Positions 16,696-25,072 of a stretch of 64,000 bases of DNA are shown one piece after another. The translations under genes were made by a program, and so were the position numbers. The stretch is from the NCBI GenBank assembly GCA_963733265.1, contig CAVTCF010000001.1, forward strand, positions 496,001-560,000, in the 5' to 3' direction. The stretch's first letter is position 1. Every line of letters begins with the position of its first letter. The stretch is from PALSA-1006 sp963733265. Lineage in GTDB: Bacteria > Pseudomonadota > Gammaproteobacteria > Burkholderiales > Gallionellaceae. The notes beneath the pieces were generated by a model. That model saw nothing but the letters and a program-made list of their open reading frames with translations, was not told the DNA's origin and did no database searches.

Positions 16696-19695
16696 GTGCA
16701 ATCCCTTGCCAAGAAATTTCTATCCAACCAGCAACACTTCCTCTCAAACGAATATCAGGAAACTCATGTTCGTGAAGATTTCATAAATAAACTTTTCAAT
16801 GCGCTGGGGTGGGAACGCAGTGATGATCCATACCGGCAGGAAATGAAGCTTGAGAAGCCGGAGAAAAAAGCCAAAGGTCGAGCCGACTATGCCTTTTCGC
16901 TTGCTCCACATTATCAGCGTGTGAGGTTTTTTGTTGAAGCCAAACGTCCGCAGGCCAATATTGCCACACCAGATAATTGCTTCCAAGCCATCCGCTATAG
17001 CTGGCCCAAAGGTGTGCCAATAGCAGTTCTTACCGACTTCCATTACCTCTACATTATAGACAGCCGTTTCCGTCCGAATATTAAATCGGCGGATTCGCGT
17101 ATCGTGAAAAAGTGGCATTGCAGTGATTATTCAGACCGCGATAAATTCGCAGAGCTTTATTGGCTACTTTCACATGAGGCCGTTGCAAAAGGTTCCATAG
17201 AAATATTTGCTGAAAATGAATTGCCAGTACCTCAAGCAGCGACCAAACAATATTCATTGTTTGCTGGAGAGGCGCGTGAATTTGATGATGACTTTCTACA
17301 AAAACTTGATGACTGGCGCGTAAGTCTCGCATCAGCATTCAAGCGGGCAAACGTTGAACTAAATGACGAACAATTGACCGAATCTGTGCAGCGCACATTG
17401 GATCGGATCGTGTTCATACGATTCTTGGAAGATAAGGGGATCGAACCAGACCAGATTATTGCTAGGTTTGGTCAAAATAACAAAGCTCATTGGCACGATT
17501 TTGTGACAGTTAGCAGGCATTTAGATCAAGTGTATAACGGCATTGTGTTCAAACCGCATTCAATTCTAGATGATCGAGGATTTCATCCAGACAGCAGCGT
17601 GTTCGCGGACATTTGCGACGAGCTGACTGATGAACATTCGCCCTATAACTTCGATTCCATCCCCGTCGAAATCCTTGGTCGTATCTATGAGCGCTTCCTA
17701 GGGAAAGTGGTGCGAGCAAAGCGCAAGACTGTCGAGGTAGTTGAAAAAGAAGATGTACGCAAAGCTGGGGGCGTGTTTTATACGCCAGATTACATTGTGG
17801 CCTACATGGTGGATCAATCGCTTGGCGCACAATTGAAAAACAAAAAACCTGATGAAATTATTAAGCTGCGCACAATTGATACTGCCTGCGGTTCCGGCTC
17901 TTTTTTAATTGGCACATTTGGCTATTTACTACGGGTGATTGCCGCCTACTATCAAAAGCATCCCAAGGACGCTAAAAAAGGTGTACTGGAAATGCGCGAT
18001 GGCGAACCTCATTTGTCTTTGCGTTACAAGCGCGATATTCTGGTGAGTTGTATTTTTGGTGTGGACATAGATGCACAAGCCGTTGAAGTTGCGCAACTGT
18101 CTCTGTATCTAAAACTAATGGAGGACGAGACCACATATAGTGCGCACCAGCAACAGCTTGAAATAGGCGTGGCTTTGCTTCCATCCCTCTCGTCCAACAT
18201 AGTAGTGGGCAATTCATTGGTCACGCTTGAGGATGGTGGCGGCGATCTGTTCTCAGTTGATATGTTGCGCGAAACAAAATCGCTCGATTTCAGGGCATCA
18301 TTCCCGCAAGCATTCCGGTCAGGCGGATTCGATCTGGTCATTGGTAATCCACCCTATATCAAAGAGTTCACCAACAAAGATGCTTTCAAGCACGTCCATT
18401 CATCCCCGTACTACCAAGGCAAAATGGATTTGTGGTATCTGTTTGCCTGTCGCGGGCTTGACTGGCTCAAGCCGGAGAGCGGCACGCTGGCCTACATTGC
18501 AACGAACAATTGGGTAACGAATGCTGGCGCAAAGAAATTGCGTGCTAAGATCAATACGGATGCACGTATAGAGCAGTTGATTGATTTCGGCGACTTCAAG
18601 GTATTCCGCGACGCAGCTATTCAGACCATGATTCTGATTGCTAAAAAAAGCCCGGAACCGGATCGTTATCAATTTGACTATCGGCGTCTAGCGGGCATAA
18701 AGCGTACCCTGCCGGACGCGCAGGCACTACTGGAAAAAATGGAAGGTGATGGGCGCGAATACCTCTTGCCAACATTAGATCGAAGCCGTGAAGCATCTGC
18801 ATCATTGACGTTTTCTAATTCTAGCTTTGAGGTATTGCTGAATAAAATTGCGGCCAAGAAAAATTTTGAATTAAATGGCAAGTTGGAAGTAGCACAAGGA
18901 ATAGTTGCGCCACAGGATTCTGTAAATTCAAGTGCGCAGGCAAAGCTTGGCAGTGGTTTTTCTGCCGGGCAGGGCATCTTCAATTTATCGCATGATGAAA
19001 AACGCTCGCTCAAACTTTCTAAGTCAGAGGCAGCTTTAGTGAAACCGTTTTACACAACAGAGCAACTCAGCAAGTATGCCGGTACGGAAGATAATAAACT
19101 GTGGGTCATTTACACAGATTCAAGCTTTAATAATCCGGCTCAAATTGAGCCATACCCGGCACTCAAGCAACACCTAGACCAATTTAACAAGGTGATTACC
19201 TCAGACAATCACCCATATGGTCTGCACCGTGCGCGAGATGAAAAGTTTTTTCTCGGAGAGAAAATCATATCGCTACGCAAGTGCGGCGAGCCTTGTTTTA
19301 CCTATACCGATTTCCCTTGTTATGTATCTCAGACATACAACATCATCAAGACGGAACGTGTAAACCAGCTATTTCTTACTGGCTTGTTAAATTCTAGGCT
19401 AGTGCGGTTTTGGCTCAAACATCGTGGCAAGATGCAGGGACAGAATTATCAGGTGGATAAAGAACCGTTGCTGGCTATTCCATTATGTGTTCCGCCGAAG
19501 GCAGAGCAAGATAAAATAGCCAAACTGGTTAAACGAATAATTGATTGCAGGCAGCAGATGCCCAGTGCCAAGACTGACTCCGAAAAAGAACAGTTGCAGC
19601 GCCTAAGCAACCAGTTTGAGAACCAGATTCAAGATGCCATCGAAACGATTTATGGGCTGAATGATGATGAGGGAAAAATGCTGGAGGTCGATTGA
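16696..19695 (+). CDS. Single-chain restriction-methylase (Eco57I/type IIG-like), phase-variable, OFF as sequenced
   Basis: The coordinates give the frame from its first usable GTG (999 residues). With 14 repeat units the product from the ATG at 16533 would have 1052 residues. The N-terminal region has a PD-(D/E)xK-type nuclease signature: the D of GRADYAF and the ExK of RFFVEAKRP near residue 75-80. The N6-adenine methyltransferase core has motif I DTACGSGSFLIG near residue 395 and motif IV GNPPYIKE near residue 550. The C-terminal part resembles a TaqI/Eco57I-type specificity domain (SDNHPYGLHRARDEKFF, YVSQTYNII, LTGLLNSRLVRFWLKHRG). A single protein would thus cut and modify DNA. Last gene of the apparent DUF6471-DUF5131-TcmP operon. 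No ribosome-binding site precedes the GTG at 16696, so little protein is expected in the present phase. Confidence 0.9.
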   Translation: MQSLAKKFLSNQQHFLSNEYQETHVREDFINKLFNALGWERSDDPYRQEMKLEKPEKKAKGRADYAFSLAPHYQRVRFFVEAKRPQANIATPDNCFQAIRYSWPKGVPIAVLTDFHYLYIIDSRFRPNIKSADSRIVKKWHCSDYSDRDKFAELYWLLSHEAVAKGSIEIFAENELPVPQAATKQYSLFAGEAREFDDDFLQKLDDWRVSLASAFKRANVELNDEQLTESVQRTLDRIVFIRFLEDKGIEPDQIIARFGQNNKAHWHDFVTVSRHLDQVYNGIVFKPHSILDDRGFHPDSSVFADICDELTDEHSPYNFDSIPVEILGRIYERFLGKVVRAKRKTVEVVEKEDVRKAGGVFYTPDYIVAYMVDQSLGAQLKNKKPDEIIKLRTIDTACGSGSFLIGTFGYLLRVIAAYYQKHPKDAKKGVLEMRDGEPHLSLRYKRDILVSCIFGVDIDAQAVEVAQLSLYLKLMEDETTYSAHQQQLEIGVALLPSLSSNIVVGNSLVTLEDGGGDLFSVDMLRETKSLDFRASFPQAFRSGGFDLVIGNPPYIKEFTNKDAFKHVHSSPYYQGKMDLWYLFACRGLDWLKPESGTLAYIATNNWVTNAGAKKLRAKINTDARIEQLIDFGDFKVFRDAAIQTMILIAKKSPEPDRYQFDYRRLAGIKRTLPDAQALLEKMEGDGREYLLPTLDRSREASASLTFSNSSFEVLLNKIAAKKNFELNGKLEVAQGIVAPQDSVNSSAQAKLGSGFSAGQGIFNLSHDEKRSLKLSKSEAALVKPFYTTEQLSKYAGTEDNKLWVIYTDSSFNNPAQIEPYPALKQHLDQFNKVITSDNHPYGLHRARDEKFFLGEKIISLRKCGEPCFTYTDFPCYVSQTYNIIKTERVNQLFLTGLLNSRLVRFWLKHRGKMQGQNYQVDKEPLLAIPLCVPPKAEQDKIAKLVKRIIDCRQQMPSAKTDSEKEQLQRLSNQFENQIQDAIETIYGLNDDEGKMLEVD

Positions 19696-19749
19696 TTGCA
19701 AATTGTTTTAGCTATGGCGGCGCTTGTAACAGTTTGATTATTTAATGCA

Positions 19750-19829
19750 ATGGCAACAGCTACATAATACCGTCTTTTTGGCGAAGCAAAAGAAAGTGAC
19801 TAGTTGTCGGGCTACCCCCGACGGTTTTG
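19750..19829. repeat. Right copy of the 80-bp inverted repeat bracketing the island
   Basis: Reverse complement of 12451-12530 with two mismatches over 80 bases. It begins 54 bases after the restriction-methylase stop. The bases inside the pair show no further similarity, which fixes the inner boundary. Confidence 0.9.
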
Positions 19830-19836
19830 GTTTTTA

Positions 19837-19865
19837 AAAGGGCGTATGCCATACGCCCCTACGCA
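19837..19865. repeat. REP-like hairpin, right outer edge of the island
   Basis: GGGCGTATGCCATACGCCC followed by CTACGC is the inverted partner of the hairpin at 11722-11748. On the minus strand it is followed by a T-rich run and could terminate leftward transcription. It sits 30 bases before the Nudix-ThiE start. Confidence 0.75.
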
Positions 19866-19894
19866 GCCTACATTTAAAAATTAGAGAAACAACC

Positions 19895-20875
19895 TTGAAC
19901 ACCAAAACCGAGAATACAAAAATAGTAGAAGTCTCCGCCGCTGTCCTGCAACGCGATAACGGCACCTTCCTCCTAGCCCAACGTCCCCCCGACAAAATCT
20001 GGGCCGGTTATTGGGAATTCCCCGGCGGCAAAATCGAGCCGGGCGAGACAGCGCGCGATGCCCTAGTACGTGAATTACGCGAAGAGTTAGGCATCACCGT
20101 TGAAACCGCCTACCCGTGGCTCACCCGCGTATTTACCTATCCGCATGCAACAGTAAGATTGAATTTCTTCCGGGTAACCGCATGGAGTGGTGAATTACAT
20201 CCACATGAAGGCCAGGAATTTTCGTGGCAGGCAAATCCCCCCCAGCCCCCCTATATCAAGGGGGAAGCTACGTGTTCAGTGTCACCGATACTTCCCGCCA
20301 ATGCGCCCATTTTGCGAGCGCTGGAATTGCCCACTCTGTATGCCATCAGCAACGTCGCCGAACTCGGAATTGAGCCATTTCTGACCAGCCTGCAAGCCAA
20401 GTTAGATGCCGGTCTGGGTTTGATACAGTTACGCGAAAAAAATCTGTCACGCGCTGAGTTGCGCGAGCTCGCGTTACGGGTAGTCAAGCTGGCACATGCC
20501 AGCGGTGCAAAAGTATTGCTCAATGGCGATGTGACGTTGGCACAAGAAGTGGATGCAGACGGTGTGCATTTGACTTCAACTCAGCTCGTGGAGATAACTG
20601 AGCGCCCAACTTTGGAATGGTGTGCGGCTTCTTGCCATAGTGCCGAAGAGTTAAGGCGTGCGGAAGCGTTGGGCTGTGATTTTGTTGTGCTGAGTCCGGT
20701 GCTGCCGACCCAATCTCATCCGGGGGCGGATCATCTGGGTTGGGAAAGCTTTGCGGCTATCGCGGCCGGTTCATCTATTCCGGTATATGCCTTGGGTGGG
20801 TTGACGCATGCTGATATGCAAACAGCGTGGCAGCACGTGGCACACGGAATAGCCTTATTGCGTCAGGCTTGGTGA
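19895..20875 (+). CDS. Nudix hydrolase fused to a ThiE-like domain
   Basis: A 326-residue two-domain protein. Residues 8-130 form a MutT-type Nudix domain with a complete box (GGKIEPGE then RELREELGI), expected to clean 8-oxo-dGTP or similar nucleotides. Residues about 150-325 resemble thiamine-phosphate synthase/TenI: LYAISN, GLGLIQLREKNLS, VLLNGD, DGVHLTS, and VLSPVLPTQSHPG. This fusion is common in betaproteobacteria; whether the second half makes thiamine phosphate is unknown. The start is a TTG at 19895, as no ATG is suitably placed. Between the domains a GC-rich palindromic repeat is translated as NPPQPPYIKG, an in-frame insertion. The gene should ancestrally follow the DUF815 gene, from which the island now separates it. 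Confidence 0.88.
   Translation: MNTKTENTKIVEVSAAVLQRDNGTFLLAQRPPDKIWAGYWEFPGGKIEPGETARDALVRELREELGITVETAYPWLTRVFTYPHATVRLNFFRVTAWSGELHPHEGQEFSWQANPPQPPYIKGEATCSVSPILPANAPILRALELPTLYAISNVAELGIEPFLTSLQAKLDAGLGLIQLREKNLSRAELRELALRVVKLAHASGAKVLLNGDVTLAQEVDADGVHLTSTQLVEITERPTLEWCAASCHSAEELRRAEALGCDFVVLSPVLPTQSHPGADHLGWESFAAIAAGSSIPVYALGGLTHADMQTAWQHVAHGIALLRQAW
20236..20267. repeat. GC-rich palindromic repeat inside the Nudix-ThiE gene
   Basis: A run of Cs, AGCCCCCC, then TATATCAA and GGGGGAAG forms a C/G hairpin typical of dispersed intergenic repeats. It lies in the linker between the two domains and keeps the reading frame open. Confidence 0.6.
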
Positions 20876-21057
20876 TCGCTGTCCGGGAATTCTTGTATGG
20901 GTTGTTCAACGCGATACTCCTCGTTCGCCCATTTTCCCAGATCAATCATTTTGCATCGCTCGCTGCAAAACGGGCGATAGCGATTGGCTGAATCCCAGAT
21001 ATGTTCTTTACCGCATTGCGGGCAGGTAACGATAAGGGGATTCTGGCTATTGGTCAT
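20863..21057 (-). CDS. yacG: DNA gyrase inhibitor YacG
   Basis: A 64-residue zinc protein that binds GyrB and inhibits gyrase. The zinc motif C-x2-C-x15-C-x3-C is complete (CPQCGKEHIWD and PFCSERCKMIDLGKWANEEY). The tail is acidic, as usual. Its 3' end overlaps the 3' end of the Nudix-ThiE gene by 13 bases in convergent orientation. In E. coli yacG clusters with zapD and coaE, as here. Confidence 0.95.
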   Translation of the reverse strand: MTNSQNPLIVTCPQCGKEHIWDSANRYRPFCSERCKMIDLGKWANEEYRVEQPIQEFPDSDHQA

Positions 21058-21099
21058 AATGATATTTATAAAAATTTAATTGGCTAAGTCAGGCAAGGC

Positions 21100-21252
21100 G
21101 CGAGCAAAAAATTGCGCCGCCGCATATGCGGTCATAACACGGTGCGGCGGAGCCGTCTGGTGCGGGAATGACCGCGAGCGCTATCTCCCGCAAACGGCTG
21201 CTACGCAGTAACGTGTTGATGGCGCATATGCAAGAAGTAATTTTTTGTGAGC
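21100..21252. repeat. Imperfect long inverted repeat between zapD and yacG
   Basis: Arms of about 70 bases, 21100-21166 and 21181-21252, are imperfect reverse complements sharing blocks such as CAAAAAATT, GCATATGCG, AACACG, AGCCGT and TGCGGGA. The element fills most of the 225-base gap. It resembles a decayed MITE or a large REP-type hairpin; no gene is seen in the gap. Confidence 0.6.
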
Positions 21253-21282
21253 AACGCAGCATGACGACGCAAATTGAATTTT

Positions 21283-22038
21283 TTAGAGGGAGCAGAAAGT
21301 CAGGTCGAATGGAACATCGTGATCATACAGCGAAGTCTTGGCGGCGTAGTTTGCCGCGACAAAACGAACATTTAACGCATATTTGTTGGCACTGATTTCC
21401 GGTATGCAGGGTAACTCTTTATTAATATGCACGCACAGCATCTGCGCGACTTTCCCTCCTTGCATTTGTTGAAAGCTGCCGTGCAGGGCAGTGAAGTGAT
21501 GCAGCTTGCCGCTTTCGCGCAATAATCTGAGTACGATAGATAAGCCCTCGTTTAAGGGGAGCATCGGCTTCAGCCAATCCGCCAAGTGCGAGCGCCGCGT
21601 ATCGCTGCTCTGATGATGCCAGTAATGGTAGGAGGGAAGGTCAAATTCGCATACGCCGCCGGGGATACAGGCACGTTGTTTAATGCTCATCAGCCATTCG
21701 TTATCGCGCAAGTGTTGACCGATTTTTCCGCTCATCGACAGGAGGTCAGTGCTGGCATTATCGATGCTGTTTAAAACAATTTCGAGTGCTGATTCGGATA
21801 TTTCGGGATTAGAGTGTAGTGCGGAAAGTATCTTCTTTTGCCGTTCCAGCTCTTGCAGGAGTTCTGATTTAAGATCAGCACGGGCGGCAACTTCGAGAAG
21901 CTCAAACAAAACACCCAGCGCGCTATGATGATCAATGCTCTCCGTGCGATTAACGAGCACTTCTATTCGAGAGAAGAGATCCTCCAGCCGCAGCAGGGTG
22001 CGCACGCGTTCATTCAGAGGAAACTCGTAACTAATCAT
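21283..22038 (-). CDS. zapD: Cell division protein ZapD
   Basis: Cross-links FtsZ filaments at the division ring. The 251-residue length and the beginning MISYEFPLNERVRTLLRLEDLF are typical, as are the long helical region and the C-terminal beta domain (CEFDLPSYHYW, VLRLLRESG, FQQMQGGKVAQMLCV). I chose the ATG at 22038 over an upstream TTG at 22113, since the former gives the conserved start; the longer version would overlap coaE. Part of the pilC-pilD-coaE-zapD-yacG series. Confidence 0.95.
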   Translation of the reverse strand: MISYEFPLNERVRTLLRLEDLFSRIEVLVNRTESIDHHSALGVLFELLEVAARADLKSELLQELERQKKILSALHSNPEISESALEIVLNSIDNASTDLLSMSGKIGQHLRDNEWLMSIKQRACIPGGVCEFDLPSYHYWHHQSSDTRRSHLADWLKPMLPLNEGLSIVLRLLRESGKLHHFTALHGSFQQMQGGKVAQMLCVHINKELPCIPEISANKYALNVRFVAANYAAKTSLYDHDVPFDLTFCSL

Positions 22039-22109
22039 TAAAAATCGAGGTGAGGTTAAATTTGGTTCGAAAAAATAATTTGGGAAGATATATGGAGTAT
22101 CGCTTGCCG

Positions 22110-22760
22110 TCAATGGCTTCCTGCCGCTATTGTTAAAAATCGTTTATGCAGCAAATCAACCCTGGCCGATAGTGCTGGTAAATCACTGTCGTTGGTTATG
22201 ATATCGTCGGCCGCTGAAATTCGTTCGCTGCGGCCCATTTGTTGAACCATAATGGCCTGCACAAGCTCCTTGGTAAGGCCGCTACGCTGCATGGTTCGGG
22301 CGATTTGAATGTCTTCGGGGCAGTCGACAACAAGGGTGCGACTAATCCAGTCTTTATAATTCCGACCTTCAAACAGCAGAGGAACAACCAGCAAAGTATA
22401 TGGCGCATTAGTTGGAGCAGCGGCAAATTGCTGCGCTTGCTTAAGAATAAGGGGATGCAGAATTACTTCAAGCCGCCTTTTTCCGGTCTGGTCTGAAAAT
22501 ATCAGTTCGCGCATTTTGCGTCTATCAAGCGCATCAGTTGCATCAATGAAGTCTGCGCCGAAGGTGTCTCGAATCGCCGGTATTGCCAGGCCGCCGGGTT
22601 GGGTCAGTCCGCGAGAAAGTTCGTCGGTATCGATAACGCGTGCGCCAAGCTGCTCAAACAGTGAAGCCACCGTGCTTTTGCCGCTGCCGATACCTCCGGT
22701 AAGGCCAATTAACAGGTGCTTGTGGGGGATGCCGGGAATTTTGGCGTCAAGGTCGCTCAT
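22110..22760 (-). CDS. coaE: Dephospho-CoA kinase
   Basis: Phosphorylates the 3'-hydroxyl of the ribose of dephospho-CoA, the last step of CoA synthesis. The P-loop GLTGGIGSGKST lies near residue 20 and is followed by RVIDTDELSR, the family signature; the lid region has VVPLLFEG and VVDCPEDIQI. The ATG at 22760 overlaps the pilD stop as ATGA, giving 216 residues. A longer in-frame reading from 22964 would run through pilD and is not credible. Confidence 0.96.
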   Translation of the reverse strand: MSDLDAKIPGIPHKHLLIGLTGGIGSGKSTVASLFEQLGARVIDTDELSRGLTQPGGLAIPAIRDTFGADFIDATDALDRRKMRELIFSDQTGKRRLEVILHPLILKQAQQFAAAPTNAPYTLLVVPLLFEGRNYKDWISRTLVVDCPEDIQIARTMQRSGLTKELVQAIMVQQMGRSERISAADDIITNDSDLPALSARVDLLHKRFLTIAAGSH

Positions 22761-23626
22761 GGTGACGCGAAGATTTGCAGATAGCTTTGAGTTAATTGAG
22801 CACCCCAAAATAACGCGATCAACCCGCCTCCTGCAAGGTAAGGGCCGAATGGAATCGGGATATCGCGGCCGTGTTTGGCTGCAACGATCAAGGTGATTCC
22901 GACAATGGCTCCGACGACTGAAGAGAGCAAAATGACCAGCGGTAGCATCTGCCAACCGAACCATGCACCGATTGCTGCGAGTAGCTTAAAGTCACCGTAA
23001 CCCATGCCTTCTTTGCCGGTGGTGAGTTTGAATACCCAGTAAACGCTCCACAAAATCAAATATCCGCTGATTGCCCCAATCACGGCATTGGGCAAGCTGG
23101 TAAACGCATTCGACATGTTGAAGATAAGTCCCAACCAAAGCAAAGGCAGGGTAATGTCGTCCGGAAGTAATTGTGTATCCAGATCAATGCAGGTCAGCGC
23201 GATAAGCGCCCATATTAAAATGAGAGCCGCCAATCCGGCTAATCCGAAACCAAAATGCCAGGCAGCGAAAGAACTTAATGCTCCGCTAAGTAATTCCACA
23301 ATTGGGTAGCGCATAGAGATGGGTGCATGGCAACCTTTGCATTTGCCGCCCAATAACAGATAACTAATGACGGGGATGTTTTCGAATGCGCCAATTTTGC
23401 GGTTGCAATGGGGGCAAGCGGAACCGGGCGTTAACAAGTTGTATGTTGCTTCTGTTTTTACGTCGATACCCGATAGTTCGGCGCACTGCGCTTTCCAATC
23501 GCGTTCCATCATTTTGGGAAGTCGATGAATAACGACATTAAGAAAACTGCCTACAATTAGACCGATAACGCCAGCTAAGGCAATAAACAGAGGTGGGAAG
23601 GTTTGCAGGTCTTGGAGTAAAGTCAT
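22757..23626 (-). CDS. pilD: Prepilin peptidase / N-methyltransferase PilD
   Basis: Bifunctional membrane enzyme that cleaves type IV prepilin and pseudopilin leaders and methylates the new N-terminus. The 289-residue protein has the four-cysteine zinc motif (CPHCNRK and CKGCHAP), the GSFLNVVIHRLP segment, and the two catalytic aspartates in IDLDTQLLPD and GYGDFKLLAA. About eight membrane segments are seen. The stop overlaps the coaE start by 4 bases. It may serve both a type IV pilus system and the MSHA-type cluster at 37-44 kb. Confidence 0.97.
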   Translation of the reverse strand: MTLLQDLQTFPPLFIALAGVIGLIVGSFLNVVIHRLPKMMERDWKAQCAELSGIDVKTEATYNLLTPGSACPHCNRKIGAFENIPVISYLLLGGKCKGCHAPISMRYPIVELLSGALSSFAAWHFGFGLAGLAALILIWALIALTCIDLDTQLLPDDITLPLLWLGLIFNMSNAFTSLPNAVIGAISGYLILWSVYWVFKLTTGKEGMGYGDFKLLAAIGAWFGWQMLPLVILLSSVVGAIVGITLIVAAKHGRDIPIPFGPYLAGGGLIALFWGAQLTQSYLQIFASP

Positions 23627-23697
23627 TGCAGTTTCAGATTGGTTTATAAAAAAGGCGCGACCAAAGAATGGAGCGCCTCGAATGCGATGGCAATATG

Positions 23698-24930
23698 TTA
23701 CCCGACGGCCGCACCCATTTTGAATATGGGCAAGTACATCGCAATCACCATACCGCCAATGAGCGTGCCCAGTACCACCATAATAACCGGCTCCATCAGG
23801 CTGGAAAGCGCTTCAACAGCATCGTCAACCTCGGCTTCGTAAAAATCGGCAACCTTCGACAGCATGTTGTCAATGGCACCGGATTCCTCGCCGATGGCAA
23901 CCATTTGCAAAACCATGCTGGAGAATACGTTGGTATTTTGCATGGCGACGGTCAGGCTGCTACCGGTGGTGACTTCGCGTTGGATGGCTTTGGTTGCGTC
24001 GTAGTAAACAGCATTACCGGCAGCGCCTGCGACAGAGTCAAAGGCTTCGACCAGCGGCACCCCGGCTGCGAACATGGTGGACAAAGTGCGAGTCCAGCGG
24101 GCGATGGTGGCTTTGCGCACCAAAGGCCCGAACACAGGGATTTTTAGCAATAAAATGTCCATGGTGCGCTGCAATGATTTGCTGCGTTTCCAAGTGTAAA
24201 AGAACCAGTAGAGGCCGCCACCGATGCCGCCGAAAATCGCCCACCACCAGGTGACAAAGAAATCGGACATCGCCATGACAACCAGCGTAGGGGCGGGCAA
24301 ATCCGCACCGAAGTTTTTGAACATCTCTTTGAATGCCGGTATGACGAAAATCATAATCACAGCGGTGATAATAAAAGCGATGACGATAATGGAAACGGGG
24401 TAGAACAAGGCCGATTTGATCTTGCTCTTGATGGCCTGGATTTTTTCTTTATAGGTCGCCAGACGATCAAGCAGGCTGTCGAGAATACCCGCTTGCTCAC
24501 CCGCCCCGATCAGATTGCAAAACAGGTCGTCGAAATAAAGAGGATATTTGCGGAAGGCTTGTTCCAGACTGCTACCTGTTTCAACATCGGTTTTGATGTC
24601 GAGCAGTAAACGCGCAACAGAAGGGTTGTCATGCCCCTTTCCAACAATGTCAAAAGCCTGCAACAGCGGCACGCCTGATTTCAGCATGGTGGCGAGTTGG
24701 CGGGTAAACAGGGTCACGTCCTTTTCGGAAACACCTTTGCCCCGCGCGGAGTTTTTCTTGATTTTAGTGACGGTGATACCTTGCCGACGCAACTGTGCAG
24801 ACACGCTTGCTTCGCCTGCGGAACGCATCTCGCCTTTGATAATTTTGCCGGCTTTATCTTTGCCTTCCCAACTGTATTGGATTTCTTTTGCCGCTTTAGT
24901 GGGTGTATTTGCTTTAGTTGCTGTAGCCAT
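23698..24930 (-). CDS. pilC: Type II secretion F family protein PilC
   Basis: Inner-membrane platform protein of the type IV pilus. The 410-residue protein has an N-terminal cytoplasmic extension (YSWEGKDKAGKIIKGEMRS), two T2SSF repeats (ATMLKSGVPLLQAFDIVG and STMFAAGVPLVEAFDSVAG) and three hydrophobic segments. The ATG at 24930 follows AAGGA; an upstream TTG at 24957 is unlikely. The gene normally follows pilB, but the upstream gene here is an HlyC/CorC protein, so pilB must be elsewhere. Confidence 0.95.
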   Translation of the reverse strand: MATATKANTPTKAAKEIQYSWEGKDKAGKIIKGEMRSAGEASVSAQLRRQGITVTKIKKNSARGKGVSEKDVTLFTRQLATMLKSGVPLLQAFDIVGKGHDNPSVARLLLDIKTDVETGSSLEQAFRKYPLYFDDLFCNLIGAGEQAGILDSLLDRLATYKEKIQAIKSKIKSALFYPVSIIVIAFIITAVIMIFVIPAFKEMFKNFGADLPAPTLVVMAMSDFFVTWWWAIFGGIGGGLYWFFYTWKRSKSLQRTMDILLLKIPVFGPLVRKATIARWTRTLSTMFAAGVPLVEAFDSVAGAAGNAVYYDATKAIQREVTTGSSLTVAMQNTNVFSSMVLQMVAIGEESGAIDNMLSKVADFYEAEVDDAVEALSSLMEPVIMVVLGTLIGGMVIAMYLPIFKMGAAVG

Positions 24931-25072
24931 GCCGTTTTCCTTACTCAAAAATCGCAATTTAACGAGTGATAGCCATCATTCACACGATTTATTCCAACCA
25001 AGTGGATTATAAAGGTATTTTGTATCATGCTTGGCTTTATAGTCTTTGTAAAGCATCAAAAAAAGGTCGCCT

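Noticed and set aside
22761..22964. N-terminal extension of CoaE
   Set aside because: It lies fully inside pilD on the same strand and precedes the conserved P-loop by an implausible distance.
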